Origin: Drosophila pseudoobscura
Taxonomy: Eukaryota > Arthropoda > Insecta > Diptera > Drosophilidae
Assembly (NCBI RefSeq): GCF_009870125.1
Contig: NC_046679.1
Location: 434,001 to 498,000, forward strand
DNA: 64,000 bases
Direction: 5' to 3'
The translations under genes were made by a program, and so were the position numbers. Shown in pieces: positions 34,801 through 49,361 of this stretch (the stretch's first letter is position 1; each line of letters begins with the position of its first letter). The notes beneath the pieces are model-generated. The model searched no databases. It saw only the letters and a program-made list of their open reading frames with translations, and had not been told where the DNA came from.

Positions 34801-37800
34801 TAGCTAACGCGGACCCTCGGGCGGAAATGGTCAGAAATGACATGTGGCCAGCAATTTGCATACACCAATCCACACACGCACATTTGGCAAACCCACACCA
34901 AGGCCTAATCTCATCCGCGTCTCTCATCCTGGCAGCTGCTTCCATCCTGCTCCCGCTGCTTCGCTCCGCGCCGTCTCTGATTGTGCGTGAGGCAGGCACG
35001 CGCAGAGCTAAAAAGCTGAACGGCAACTGTACTTCCAGTCGACTGCCCGGCCGTCCGCCCTGAGGGTTGCAAGTACCCAAAAAACTTCCACACTTCCACA
35101 CTCCACGCCACTTCACCCGAACGGCAATGAGCATAACTTCTGATTCAGATTCTGGCTCGGTTTTTGGCTTCCTCAAATATTTATGGGAAATTTTCTGCAC
35201 TGGCACTAAATTAAAATTCAATAAATCATAATTTGTTTTGATTTGTCTGGTAAAATTGCACTCGATTTTTCGCTTTCCCTCTCCCTGAAGCACAATCCTT
35301 TGCTCCTTTCATTGTTGCAGTCGAGTAGCTGGCAAAGTTTATCGAAATTTCATTAACGTCTGCGTTTTTGTTTAAGTTTTGGCTTTGGCTCCAGCTCGGC
35401 AATTATTCTTCCCGGAAAAGAGACAGCCTGGGCAGGGCATCCCATCCCATCCTACAGATGGAAAGAGAGAGCAAGTTTGCGAAAAGTTTGCCCGGAGAGG
35501 CGGACAAAGTTTCAGTGTGCAATTTTTCCGGTCGAAAGTTTTCACTACTTTGATTAGATTCCTCCTGCTGTCCATTGCAGTTCACGCCGATCTATAATTT
35601 AAGTTTAATTTTTTTTGCGGAATCACTTATTGCATTTTGTCTGGGAGGAACTGAAGCTCACTTTTGGCAAAAGGTAACCTTCGCTCAGACATTGACCTTC
35701 TGATTTTCCGTCCTCTTCGATATATAATTGACTTTATTTCGCGGTATTTCTACTTGAACTTTGTTTCAGCTAATTCTAACCTCAATTTGGCACCAAGCTA
35801 ACCTCACTTTTACGCCTCAACCAAACCTCGAAGCGACGCTCGCTTCGGTTCGCTAATTAATTTCTGTATGTGGCCAACGACTTTGCTTGCAGCTAATTGT
35901 TATTGTTTTAACTACCTTGAACGACGTCGAAGTGCCCCCACCGTCTGTCCTTTCCTTCTTCACCCCCTCATCCTACCCATCAATTGGTGCGCCATTTTGC
36001 GGTTTTTGAAAATTCAGTGAGCGTGTGTGCAGCAAGGCGAGAATTTGCGCTATAAACATAAAAATTAACGACTGACAAAAGGTTGTAAAAGACAAAGACT
36101 GAAGAGAGTTGGCCGGTGGCTGTGGCAGTGGCAGAGGTAGTGGGAGTGGGGAGCGGAGCGGAGCTGCCCAATAGTTTGGCAGAGCATTAAAATCAGTTTT
36201 TATGACCCCGACACACCCACTCAGTGGAACGTGATGGCAGGCATCAAGTAGTTGATTAAAAATCAACAGAATTCAGCAGGAAATAAGGAAGACCGATATA
36301 TTGTATGTGCTCGCAGTAGGGTATGCCAACTGTTAGACAGGCGATATTGAGATGTGCTTAAGATGCAGGAAAAGGAAATATTCCTAATGGGAACTTCATC
36401 ATGAATCTATGTGCATCATCTATAGATATGTATATTGATAGTATTTATATACAGATTCATCTTGATTGGCTCCAAAGAAAGTTCCTCTATCTTGATCAGT
36501 TTCGCGCTGCAGTCGATTATTTTAAGAAGCTTCAAGAAGCTTATTTTATTTATATAAGGGAACGTAGTGCACCCTTCCTTGCACTCTACGACTGCAGGGA
36601 ACAAATATTTAAAGACAGCCACTGAAGGCTGGGCATGGGTGCACAATGGTACCATTTTCATTTGCGACAATTCCATCGACAAGTCTCAAGTCTCGTGTCT
36701 GGAGATTCGCGTGGAATCCGAGCGCGATGCCAGCATCCTAAGCCGCTTACTTCAAGTGCTCCGAACACTGAGCCACACAATTGTCGCTGCCACTGATGCT
36801 GCCACTGCCACTGCGGCAAGTCCAACAAACGACCGACGATGACAGGGCGATTAACTCGCTGTAAGCCATAAACGCTTCTCCGGGCAACAATTCCCGTGCC
36901 TATCCCGGCACTAATTTTGTATGCATGAGCAGAAATGAAAAGCGATGCAAAAAATTGAGAAAAATGGGAAGCCCGCGACGGAGACGGAGCCGTGGAAGAA
37001 CTGTAATCGGCTAGGCGGACGGAGAGGCACTTAAAAAATCAAGTTAACGCGGCAGCCACACAAGGATCCTTCGCCACCGCCACCGCCATCGCCAGCGCCA
37101 CTAGCTGCCTGCCACTGGCAACGTTTTAATCCATATTTCCTGGAGCTCCTGCTCATGCTACTCCTGTTCATGCTGTTCCTCTCCTGCCTGGCAGACAATT
37201 TTAAAAGATAATAGCATTTTTTCCCGTTCCTGCCCCTTTGCTTTGTGGCAGCGATGGGCATTAATGGCAACAACGAGACGCGTACAACAACTGCAACAAG
37301 GATTACCGGGAGCCACAAAGTTGCTTCTGCCCAGAGCCGAGGCATCTGGCAGCTGCAGTCATAGACGGACATGGACATGGACATGGACCCTGAGACCGAG
37401 ACGAGTTATTGCAGCCACCAGCCCGAAACCAGCGCGGAGTAACACCGACACCGACCGACACAACAGTGGAATCGGGAGCGACTACAGCAATTCACGCTTT
37501 GTGCGAGGACATGGCCAACGAAATTAGCATTTGACTATAAATTGGGCCATGCACTTGCACTTGGCCATGTGGATCAGCTTCTGTGCTTCGCAGCTCCAGT
37601 AGCAGTGGAAGGAGCCGCCGTGGAGGCAGCGCCAGATGCGCTTAAAGAGTTCGAGCCGGGACAAATGGCCTTCGACGGGTTGAATGGCTTCCAGCTAGTT
37701 TTTGCCGGAGAGAATCCACCTAAAACTGGAGCTTAACTTCTAATGATAGCCGTCAGATCATACCAGAGAGGTTACAGGCACCGAAAGTGGAGGAAAAAGC

Positions 37801-40800
37801 CAAGAGCCGTATACAGATGGGATACTCCTTCAAATGAGATCTTAGTAATTCCAGGGGTATGTTCCTTGGGCATGTTCCTATACATATTAAAGTTTAAATG
37901 GATCTTAAAATCCCAAAAAACTAAAGCTAACTTTGGCATTCCCATTCCCAGTGCAATTTCCCTCGTTGTCTGGCACTAATGCAATGTCAACAGAACATTA
38001 CACCACCCCCACATCCTAGACACTTGCAAATTCGCCGTGCACTCAGGGTTAACGAATGTTAGTAAGGATTCCAGGTGCAGTCTAGGCGCCGGGAGCGAAC
38101 ATTTCAATTAATTTCCACTCGATGGTGCCTTGGAGAAGGGCCCTGGTAACAGCGGACAAGAGACGAGAAGCGTTTCACACACGTTTCGGATGATTGACAG
38201 CGACCCCTGCGATACGGAGTCCGCGACTTGACCAGGTTAATGCCTAGGCGTCAACGGCATGACAACTGTTCATTCCATTTTGAATGGGTGGGGGGTTTGG
38301 TGCAGCAGTAGGGGTCTGTAGTAGATGGTGGGAGGGGGATATGGGAATAGCCCCACAACAAAAGACAGCGACTGCGACCGCGACCAGCGTCGCGACGGCG
38401 GCACGTAGTGCGAAAAGTTTCGAACAAGATAAGCAGATTTACTTAAACTTTGCCCAAACTCAAAGTCAAGAATTCCCGACGTGCCCCTGTCTCTGTCCCA
38501 TTCCCACTCCCTCTCCAAAAGCTCTCATTCCGAGATCCAGGCATAGATATATTTGGGGGTGCCTAGGAACCAATAAAGGTTCGATTTGAATGGTGGAAAG
38601 TGGAAGGAGTCTCTGGCGATTGCACTGAATTCTCGCACGGAATCATTTTGGAGGTTATCTAAATTGCTAAATTGCAATTGAGGGGGAACGAAGATCTATA
38701 GAATCCAATTCATAGTTTTCGATCTGAATGGGACTATATCTATAATACTTGTACATTTGTATTTTTGTAGTGTCAGAACTATAGCGATTATTATAAATAT
38801 TTGGTAGAGCTATACCTAGATTATATTCTTAATCCTTTTAAGCCCATATCGATTTCACTAGCAAATACCATCTACATTTGAAGTTGAGTGGGATTCATTT
38901 GGAGAACATCTTAAATACGCCAGCGTTGCCCCACTCTCCCCAGCACACTCCGAACTTTCATCGTTCTTCGACAGGAAACGGTGCTTTCTGTTCCACCTGC
39001 CATGCCACTTGCCCCATCTAATCCCATTTGGCTCCTCGTTTGTTTCTTGTGTTCGCCCTGAGAGAGTTTTGTAATTACAACTGCATCTGATTAGCCCGAA
39101 CTTTGCCACGTCTCGTCGCGCTGTTGTCTAATGGAGTTGCAAGTTGCAGGCTGCCTGGCTGACTCGGCGGGTAAGTTCTACGGCAGACCTCGAGCTGCTT
39201 ATCAATGGCTGCGTGCGGTTGCCTCCATTGGAGCAGGCAATGCTTTTAGTCGCTGAGTGAATCCCGATACTTACCGGGGAAGGGGGCCCTGAAGGCGGAA
39301 GGGTAGCATGGAAGAGGGGGTAGAGGTGACAACACGTAAATGCAATCAGCGTGTGCACACGTAGGGCGATACCTGACTCAGACCTAGACTCCGCCCCAGT
39401 CGCTGTCACAGTTTCATTTCGGGGCGAAAACTTTATTCCGTCATTCACGTATGAGGTGCATGAGGCGGTGCAAGTGGATTAATCAGGGCATTTACCGTTT
39501 GACGAGCACCGCTGACTGGCGCCAGTCCCTGTCCCGGTCCCGGTCCCGACCCGACAATTGTCACGTATCAGCGGGAAAACATTTTCCGTGCGAATAAAAA
39601 ACAAACAAGCAAATCCGCAACAACGTTGCAATGATAATAAATCGATAACTAAAGCGATAAGGCCACATTCAGTTCCTGTTTCAGTTTTACTTTTAAATTC
39701 AGCATCAGTCGAGCGCAGCAAATCAAAATAATTGCACAACGATACAACAACAAGGGAGCGTGTACTTATCCCGATCCCCTGGCAGCTTATCGCTTTGCGA
39801 TTTTAATAACAATTTCAAAAGATATTGCCCCGTTAAGACATCAGCCCCCAAGGGGGGGCCTTCAATGTTTGTCTTACCAGAGAGAGAGAGACTTATCAAC
39901 GCTCCGCAGAGCAGCCAGAAACAATAAACCATTTGGCAATTGTCTCTGGATCCTGAAAGCCGGTCGAACTCACGTCGTTTGAGGGGCATAAAGTGAAATA
40001 ATAAAACATTTTAACTCGACATTTGATGGCTGTCTTTCCCCATTTTTATTTTTATTTGTGTGGCATTGCGACCGGCAAATAAAAATAAAAGCAGAAACTA
40101 ATACCGAGCCGAACCGAACCGAAACTGAAGCAGACACCCAAGGAGAATCGTGAAAGACACCTTGGAGCGATTTAATTTTTATGATGCAGCCACAAAGGAG
40201 CCAGAAATCGTAAATGCCAGCAAAATGACAGGAATCCAGGCGGATAACGAGGAAAAATTTATGCAATTAGAAATTAATATTATACAATTTGATCTCTCGC
40301 CTTATGGCCGCGACACGCTCATGGAGCGTCATAAATGTGAAATGTGTGTGGCAACTGCATGTTTATGCCACAATTTGAATTTTTATGCCAGGGAGGCGTG
40401 ACCCAGCAGCCTCCTGAGGAATCTGCCCTGCCCTGCCCTTTGCTTCTGCGAATTTTAGTGCGCATTTTACCGAAAATTAATATTGTCACAATGGATGGAT
40501 GCTGCTGGATGGCTGCATGGCTGGATGGACTGCATCTCCTTTGTTCGGTTACAAATTTGACTCGCTCGCCGAATTGATGATAACTTTTATTAATCATTTA
40601 ATGCTGTGTCGTGGCAGGGGCAGGAGCTGGGGCTGTGGTGGAGTCTGCCGATAAGACTACAGGAGGAGGAACGTGGGAATCTCGCAACTGTCCGCGAGTG
40701 TCCAGGCGCGGGATTAGCCCCGGGGAGAGCTCTGTCTGAGGCTCGGATCTAAATAATACAAAGTCATTACAACGCAGCGCATTCATAATTAAAAATATTT

Positions 40801-43800
40801 ACACAAATCAACTCGACTCAAGTCCTGGCCTGTCCTGTCTGAGGGTGGAGTCGGAGCAGAGAAGCAAGTGCACTGAGCGTGAGGAAGGTTTATCCTAATT
40901 AGTAAGTAAATGGGACAGGACAGACCTTGGGATTACCCTGGACGGCAGATTAAACGGAGAGAGAGCCAAATCAACTTTGGGGTATTCTTTAGCTTCCATT
41001 TCTACTGCCTGATGATGTCGTATATGATATTTACAAATAGATCTGTCAAGTATCTCTGCAAAGATATTTTGGGACTCCCAAGAAAGGAAAGTAGTCGTCC
41101 AATTTTTGAGGACTCTAATTCGCTCCACCCCTAACGCAATTGCCCCCAACCCCCCCTGGAGATTGCCCCGTGGCTAATTACAAATTCAGGCAAAATGCGC
41201 CCAAAAAAAAATACACAAAGAATCAATGGACCCGAGGGGTGGGACCGCTGCAGCAGGCAGCAGGAAGCCGAGGCTGAACCTGGAGCTGAAGCTAAGAGGA
41301 AATCTAATAAATGGAACCAAAAATGTGCGTACATCAAGGAATACTTCGCGGGATTGGGGATGGAGGAACACTCTGCATAGCTAAGTGAATTTGTAGCTGC
41401 ATAAATCGAACTTTCAATTCGGCCTTTACTTTTGAATAACCTCCTTCTCTCTTTCCTTCCTTCCTTCCTTTACTATTCGTCGCTTTGAAAGGCAGGACAC
41501 GTAATGAGTGAGGCTGGACAAGGAACAGCACACGAAGCCGTCAGCAACTGGAGCTGGAGCTGGATCTGGACCTGGACTCCACCTCTGGGCGTTGGTTTTT
41601 CCTATGGAATTAGCATAATTTCCTCAACAGTTTTCATTATGTCTGAATTTTAAGTAATTTTTTTTCGTCCTTCATGGCATATTTTTTCCTGTCCCGAACC
41701 CTGGAGTTTCTGGAGTTCCGTTCTGCCTGGGACCATTCGCAATTAAACGTGTAATTACTCGACTGCTTAAAAATGCGAGCGCACGAGGGTTTTCATCCGC
41801 ACTTTCCTTCTTTTTTCCCCGTCGCCCTCTCCTTCCTAATTGTTGTTATTCCATTTCTTCGCTTTTCACGGAAGTTTTAACTTGTTTTTATTTGATTTTC
41901 TCATTTACTTCGGTCTGAGTTATTAGCGAGCTCTCATTACAGCAGCAGCAGCAGCAGTGGGAGGGGATTCCCCTGTTTACTTGTTGTGACACTTTCAAGT
42001 GGAGCGTAACGGAGGGGGAGTGGGAATACCGGATCAGGGATCAGGGGTCAGGGCACGACAACAGAATTTTTTATTCGATTATTATTCCAGCTTAAACGAG
42101 TTTCTCTCCGTCTGTTCTTTTAAAGATTTCCCGTCTCATTGGACACTAATCTCTGGGATACCCCTTCCAGCATCTCTTCCTTGGGAGCTCTGGAGCCAGC
42201 AGTCAGGACAAATGGACAGACTGCACTTAAGGACACTCAGGACACACTCGACGCAGACTTGCCGTCTGGCAGACACGGAAGATACAAAGAATCCAGAGTC
42301 GAAACAAAAAGCGAAGGAAGCAACAAAAGATTCGATACAACAGAAATGATTTCCTCCGACGGAAAAGCGAAATTGGCAAAAACGCGAAAGGAAGACGGAG
42401 AGTGGAGAGTGGAAAGCGGAGTCTATTAGCGGACAAAGGACCCGCCGGCCGGATAGTTTTATGATTTTGATAGCATGTGACAACAGGATGCATCTCCTGG
42501 ATGGGGGTGCAGCCTGGAGGCCATCAGTTATAGCCGAAACATCCATTCGAGATGACTTTCCCATCACGGGTTTTATGTCTTTCCCAAATGCGATAGCCTA
42601 ATGGATGCCAAGATACGATGCGAGGCAAATTAGATGTGAAGTGAGAGTGTGGGGAGTCTGGGGAGTCTGGGGAGAACGGGGAGTACTCGGAGTGGATGGG
42701 CAGGCAATTAGCCTGGACAATTGATGCTCATCCTTATCGGCGGAGGCGGAGGAGGAGGAGGAGGAGAAGGAGGAGAAGGAGGAGAATAAACTGCGCTGGT
42801 AATCGTCTGCCAAATTACGCGGGATTATCCCTAGTGGATGCTCTGCTGTCCCGTAATTGGCTTTAAAGTTCTTCGACTCGAGTCTCAAACTTCTTAAGGA
42901 CGTGTAGTCGCACTTCCTTCATGCGTGTGCGATTTGCATTCCCCTCTCGCTTTGCCTGCCGCCTGCCAAATATCCTGTGTGTGAAAGAGTCGTAAATCTT
43001 TTGGCGGTGCGTCTGCCACTCCGCTCCGCTCCGACTGCCTGTCTGTCTGCCCCATAAATCATATGCAGCCAAGTATCCGTAAGAGATGAGACACGAGCCA
43101 AGCAGATTCGAGCATTTTTACGCTCTCGACGGGCGGAACTTCGGAACTCCAATCTGCTCTGCCCCGCTCCACTCAGTTCTGGTCTGCTGGGAGCCACCAA
43201 GAGACTCTCCAAGTTTTCAAGTTTACCAATTGCTGGGCTAAGTTTTCAACTTGAAGAAACGGACGGAATGTCGCATCGGGATGGAGCAATGCAAAACTTG
43301 GACAGATTGCTGCTGGTCTTAAACCCAATATAGTGACTAAATTATATTGGTTAAACAGATAGAGGAATACTAGGACCTACTATAGAAACCACATAACACA
43401 TTATTACACTGCACATTTCTGTTTTGATTGTTTTGCCTCAAACACAATCTTATATTTACGTTTCATCTCCCGAAAGATTAACACAAATATGGAGGGTAGG
43501 GGATACATAGACACGGAGTACAAGTCCAAGTACAAGTACTACAACTAGTCGCAAGGCAACCCTTTCCGCGGAAGGAAAAAAGCAATCTCAGCTCGGGGCC
43601 GGAGGGCAAAACTATTTGGCAGTGGCGCACCCAGGGCGTATTCGGGACGTACCCAGGAGACGCTCTGCCAATTAACAGTTACATGTGTTTGAACGGAATA
43701 ATTGGGTTGCGTGACGGCCAGGATAATGATAGGAAGATGGAAGGACGGGGTAGAGCTAAATATTAAACAAATAGAGCGGCTCTAAAGTAAACTCAAACTG

Positions 43801-46800
43801 AAAGCAGGGAACAGGGAACATGGCACACATGCCGCATGCCGTATGCCGTATGCCGCAAGGATAACCTATGCAATTATAGTGATTCCGGATAGTGCGTCAT
43901 CGCCGTCATCGAGGAACTTCGGGGGACATCAGGGCGGGGAAGGGAGAAGGGAACTCTGGGAGAACTACCCATCATCATAATCATCAAAGTCTGCCGCAGG
44001 ACAAAGGCGTTGCTAAAGTTATTAACGCGTCGTGTGGCGTCAATCAACTTGGGGCTTCCCAGCTCTCGATTTGCATGTTCTCGTGCAAGGGAGGACACAC
44101 CACACCCCACTCGAATCCCAACCGCCCACCCCAACCCATTCCTAGGTTTACGTTTTTGGCCTGAAAAGAGCGGAAAACTTGAGGCTTAGGGCTGGTCCCG
44201 AAGTTTATGTTAATTTAATTGCAACACCAACCACATTAGAATAGTTTCACGTATCCTTATGAAGGATAAGCACTGCAGGAAAGGGTTTCCCCCGGCGATT
44301 GATGTGTGTGTTTGCCTTTTGCGGCTGCCTTCTCCATGCCGATGACGACGACGATGCCAATGCCGTGATGCCGGGATGCCGGGATGCTGATGCCATTTGT
44401 CAATATGCCGAGGCAGGGTAAAGTATCCTTAATTAAGTTCCCTGCCAGGAACTCTAAAATACGTTAACTGGTTTGTTTGCTCAGCTCACGCGAGAAGTTA
44501 CTTTGTGCGAACGTCATCCATTCCATCGATAGTTCCACATTTGATATGCCATCAAGAGGCCACACATCAAAGACACGGACCCAGCCATCATCAAATTTAA
44601 ATTACGTTTCCTCCACAGATCCACCAGCAGCGACGGGTTCTTGGGAGGGAGGAGCGTCTGGGGTTTATTTGTGAGGTGTTTTCAAGATGATTGAGAAGCG
44701 ATTCGTCTGAGGTCTGGCCAAAATGGCTTTAAATATGGTTTTTGCAAGAAATTAAGCTTTGTTTCGATAGAAAATTGATTTCTTCAATATTTCGGAGAGA
44801 GAGTATCTTTGGGATCGCCTTGTTATTGGAGGACTCTCAAAAGCATTCCAGTCCGAAATGAGGAATCTTCTCATCCTTCAGCAAATGTTTATTTATATGC
44901 ATCGCAGTTTGTATTTATGGCCGAATCATGATGACAAATGTCAGATGTGGCAAACACTTGAAATGGACACCACCACACCACTCCTCCGCCTCACTCCGTC
45001 CCAGGAGAAGTCACCCCCAAAAGAACTTGGTTCAGTGTTGCGGAAACATTTTGCAAATATTCTTCGGCGAGGCGAATCGGGAATAGAAAATATATTTATG
45101 GCTCGCTCAGCACATTACACACCTAATTTCTATATTAGTTTTCCCTGGGATGGACAGTGTCCAAGGAGGCAGCGGAGGCGTAGAGCAGACAAAGCGCTGA
45201 GCCTGAATATTTATACAGCTTGATTGGATTTTCGTCACGCCCTCCCACACACGAGTCCGGCCATTTGTCAGAGGCGGAGGGAGGAGTGGCGTGGAGGATG
45301 TCTGGCCATATTTTGATGGTTCCATTTTTGTTTTTATGGCTGCCTCATTAGGATCCATCGCATCTTTGTTCGTTCCTTTGTTTGCAAAGGGTTTAAGCCC
45401 AACAAATGACTGCAATTTGTGACCAGAATCCCCATCCCATCCCAACCTCGATACTCGATACTCGATACTCTTCCCCAAATGCTAGTTCGGGGGAAGATAT
45501 CGCTGATGATTTAATCGTGCGTAAGTAATAGTTATAAATATCCTTTGTCCATTATTGGTTCAGGCATCTATCGCGGAACGGCTGGTTAAAAGTTTCCATT
45601 TACCAAAGCTTTCATTGAAAACTCATAATTTTGATTTACGGATGGGTTTGGGCAGGGTTGGGGACAGCTGTTGGTATTTTAACAATAGCTGAGGGAACAC
45701 CCTCATCTACTGTGACTCATCCCTCATCCCAATCAGTTGGTTCTGGGCATCGCTTGTATCGCATTAGCACCTCATTTGGATGCTGGGCAAAGAAATTAGG
45801 GGGAGTGGGCCAGGCTGGACATGGACATGCCCTGAAGCCAGGGGGATACTTTAAAGTGGGATATCCTTGGTGGGAAGACAGTTTCCATTGCACTCGATTT
45901 GCATTTTCGTGTGTCGGGAATGGCTTGATTTATGTGCCTGAATAAAGGGGACTGCTCCTGATCGGGGCGCATAAATTTAAGCTAACCAAATAATTCCCAG
46001 CTCCCAGGAGACATCCACTTCTCCTGCCCCCGCCCCTGCCCCTGCCCCAGCCCCAGCCCAAGCCCCTTCCCACTCCTTCGCTCTAAACTCCAAACAAACG
46101 CAATTGAAGCCATGAATTGCAAATGAATTAATTTTCGGGAACAAAGGCGCTCAAAAGTTGAAATTGAATTTGTTGCTCATTAAAACGAGAGCAAGAGCCA
46201 GTGCCAGTGCCAGAGCCAAGGAGGAGGAGTATCCACTGGATGATGGGTGTGTGTGGGTATGGGTGTGGGTGGATTCTAGATTCAACCTGGAAAACCACTT
46301 AACCACATACGCCGGCGCCAACACATGGCCGAACCGCACAACATGTTATGGCCACAATTAAGGCCGTCATTTCAGAGGCAAGACATATGCAAATGGGCCG
46401 AAGCGAAAAACCCCTTTCTGCCCATATATCATCTATAGTTGGGGGATGGCAATGGCAACGACAATGGGGCTCCATGCTGTGCTATCATCCAATTTTTTGG
46501 ACTGGATCCAGAACCATCCGCGCCCGAGAATGGCTCTCCATGAATTTTAATTACGGCGTTGATATTTCAATTTGAATTTAAATATTGTGAGCTCAGTTAA
46601 TTTCATTAATAAATATTTATGGTGGTTCGGCGCTAAGCGTCGCAGTTGAGGAACGGAACCCCGTTCTCCCTCCAAAAGGGGAAAAGGGTGGGTCTGCCCC
46701 GCCTCCAACCATGAGGCCATCGCTCTTGGCCAACTGTCAATAGAAGAGAGAAGCAGACCTCAACATGGCTAAGCGAAATTACGTGCTCTCTTTTACGGGA

Positions 46801-49264
46801 CGGGACCCACACGAGGACACACATGGGCCAGGACAAGGACATGCCACTCGTTAGCCGGTCAATTGATTGATGGCCGCATTGAGGAATGTCGTAGCAGATC
46901 TGGATTTGGATCGGGCTCGGATTCTGCATCGCATTGAAAAGCACTTATCGCTTCTCCATCCTCCATCCTGGCAACTCCTTCTCTGACAGCTGAAATTAAA
47001 TCAGCGCTGATTCCAGTTGGGACTTTAAATGAGACTGCCGCAGCCATCTCCCCACCCGAACTACAACTCCATCAGAAATCCAGCAATCCAGCAAACCCTT
47101 CCACAAGTACAGACAGTCCTGGCACATGGCTCCTGTCGGACTGCTAAGCCCTGTGGCAACTCGGGAGATTAACTCAAATTTGTGGCGGCACAATAAATTT
47201 CACGGCGCGGCATTAAAAATTAAGCGCCGCCATAGCAGGACGAAAGACAGTTGACTTTTTTGCTGGAATCTCTTCTGCACCAGGAGGCATCCTTCAGCTA
47301 ATTACACTGAGCAGCATGAATTCGATGAATCCACCTAGAGAAATCTCTGAGCTCTATTCTGGAACTCTGGAATTATCTCTGGAAACCCTTGCAGGACAGT
47401 GTGACTCTCGCTCGTGCCTCCTTCGCGCTGGATTCCTTTCGCCCCAATAAATTTCACCTGAGTCGGCGTTGTCACGCCTCTGCATATGTCTCTGCCCGAA
47501 CCATCCTTCGTTGCCTCCTTAATTTATGTGAGCGAAAGTATCTATGCATCTACCTACACTACCGACTCGTGTATGTGTATGTGTGTCTGTGTGTGGGCTT
47601 TGGAAACTTGCAGGTTGTCTGGTCTGGAATTTGTACAGTTGAGAATGAGATTCAAAGGAGCGCAGCCATGGGCTTAGTGCGGACTAACATTTTCCCGAAC
47701 ATTTCAGACCGGAAGAAACGAAAGTACGGATTCCCACGACAGGGGAGAGGGGATGCATGAGCACGGGATGAGGGAAGTCGAATAAAAAATCCATTTGCAG
47801 GCGCCGCGTTCTCCCTTTCCCTTTCTCTAGCTTCCTCTTTTTTTTGTTTTTGGGGTAAATGTGGCTATTTTTTGCTCATATTTCAGAGGGAATGGAATTA
47901 CAAAACAAATTACAGAATCCAAAATACAAAATAAGAGGCATATTTCTCACTTTTATGATGTTTACTGGACACGCCCCCTGAAAGAACCCTGCTTCGGGTG
48001 ACCTTTCACCCTTATTAGAGCAGCGGGACAGCGCCGCCTTGTTCTCTGCGATGTATTTTTTTTGTTTTTTAATTTTGAATTTTGAATTTTGAATTTCGAA
48101 TGGAAATTTACATAATTTATGGGCAGCAACAAAAGTCACACACAGATACGGGATCCTGCAGAAGGAGTCGCGGGAGTGTCCGTAGCATATGCCAGGACCA
48201 CATTTTTTTCATTAAAAATATGTTTATAATTTACGATTTTTTAAACCACGCGACAACAAATGAGGCGCAAATTATTTTCGGCTCATTCCGAGCTGGTTTG
48301 CTCCTTGATTCGGTCAGAGTCGCGCCTCATTAAGAGCTCATTAAAGTCCCGAGACTCGAGACCCAGAGGAGAGAGCCGCGCCAGTTATTCCTGAGCATTT
48401 TAACACGTTTTTAATTTTAATGCATTTTATGGCCCCCCCTTAACGATGTCTTAACTTCAGATTCCCCTCCCCGCCCCCTGCGCGTCATTGGATGCTCTCG
48501 CGGGCTGACTTTCACTTGTTGACTGTCGCTCCTGCTCCGCGACATCCTCGTCAACGTCACCGCACATCAGGACATCAGCACGTCAAACTTCATTAGGAAG
48601 GGAAAGTGGAAAGTGGCAAGGATGTTGCAGGGGGTGAGGGTTGGTTGCTGCTGCTGCTGTGGTTCGTTCATTGTTTTTATGGTTTGCGCTAATTAGTTAC
48701 GAAGTCATAGAATTTTACAGGCATTGCTCTCGAGGACTGACAGAGAAGTTATTGTCTGTTGCCCGTAATCCGCCCCTGGTCTGACGCTGAAGCAGTCATC
48801 ATTTGTGGTTTCCGCCGTCTGCAGAGAGAAGGAAAGGAATAAGTTTATTCCAACAATTTGTGTAAGCTCGTGCCACAAATTAATCAGAAGGAAACCAACG
48901 CCAGATGAGTGACCACTTGACCAGGCCTGCAGACGGAGTATAAATCTCAGGATCGCCACGAATCCCAGCCAGAGCCCAGAATGCAGCCAATTACAGGGAA
49001 ACCCATTTGACAAAGTGGTAGACCAGGATCCAAGATGAGCCCAGCTCCGACTAAGATGTTGGGCGAGTCCATAAATTTGCGGGCGACACGGACATAATTA
49101 TGCCGACAGGCGGCCTTAAGGGGTTACCGAAAGGGGAAGACGCATCCCCGGATCCATGGGATTTTAAATTAAAATAACTAGAAACGATATTACGACTATG
49201 GGATACCGGCTAATCGGGAATGTAAACCAAATTTTCAGCTGTAGCTCCTCGTCTGGTACATTTA
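31862..49264. other. Gene-poor 17-kb stretch after Fer2LCH
   Basis: I see no exon with family resemblance, splice-consistent partners or signal peptide on either strand. Frames up to 353 codons occur (34232-35293) but read as chance. The sequence alternates AT-rich blocks and CTG/CCT-rich simple sequence. It may hold long-range enhancers, or be intron of a gene whose exons I missed; neither is shown. Confidence 0.5.
42739..42785. repeat. (GGA)n microsatellite
   Basis: Purine-rich GGA/GAA trinucleotide run. A short (CAG)n run is at about 41941-41957. Confidence 0.85.
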
Positions 49265-49361
49265 TACCATCACGATAATACTTGCTGGTGATCATACAGA
49301 CAGACTTACATTTTCAGTTATAGAATATACCCTTTCTACTGTAAGAGTACCGGGTATAAGT
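49265..49361 (+). mobile_element. Degraded transposon end fragment
   Basis: An ATCATACAGACAGAC segment is followed by GAATATACCCTTTCTACTG and AGAGTACCGGGTATAA. This order (CAGACAGAC..., then ATATACCCTTTTACTC..., then GTAACGGGTATAA) is the familiar terminal motif of old interspersed repeats scattered in fly genomes. No coding part remains. The family is not assigned. Confidence 0.5.

Noticed and set aside
34232-35293. 353-codon minus-strand frame
   Set aside because: No domain, mixed composition typical of intergenic translation, no supporting promoter or splice context. A conservation check could overturn this.
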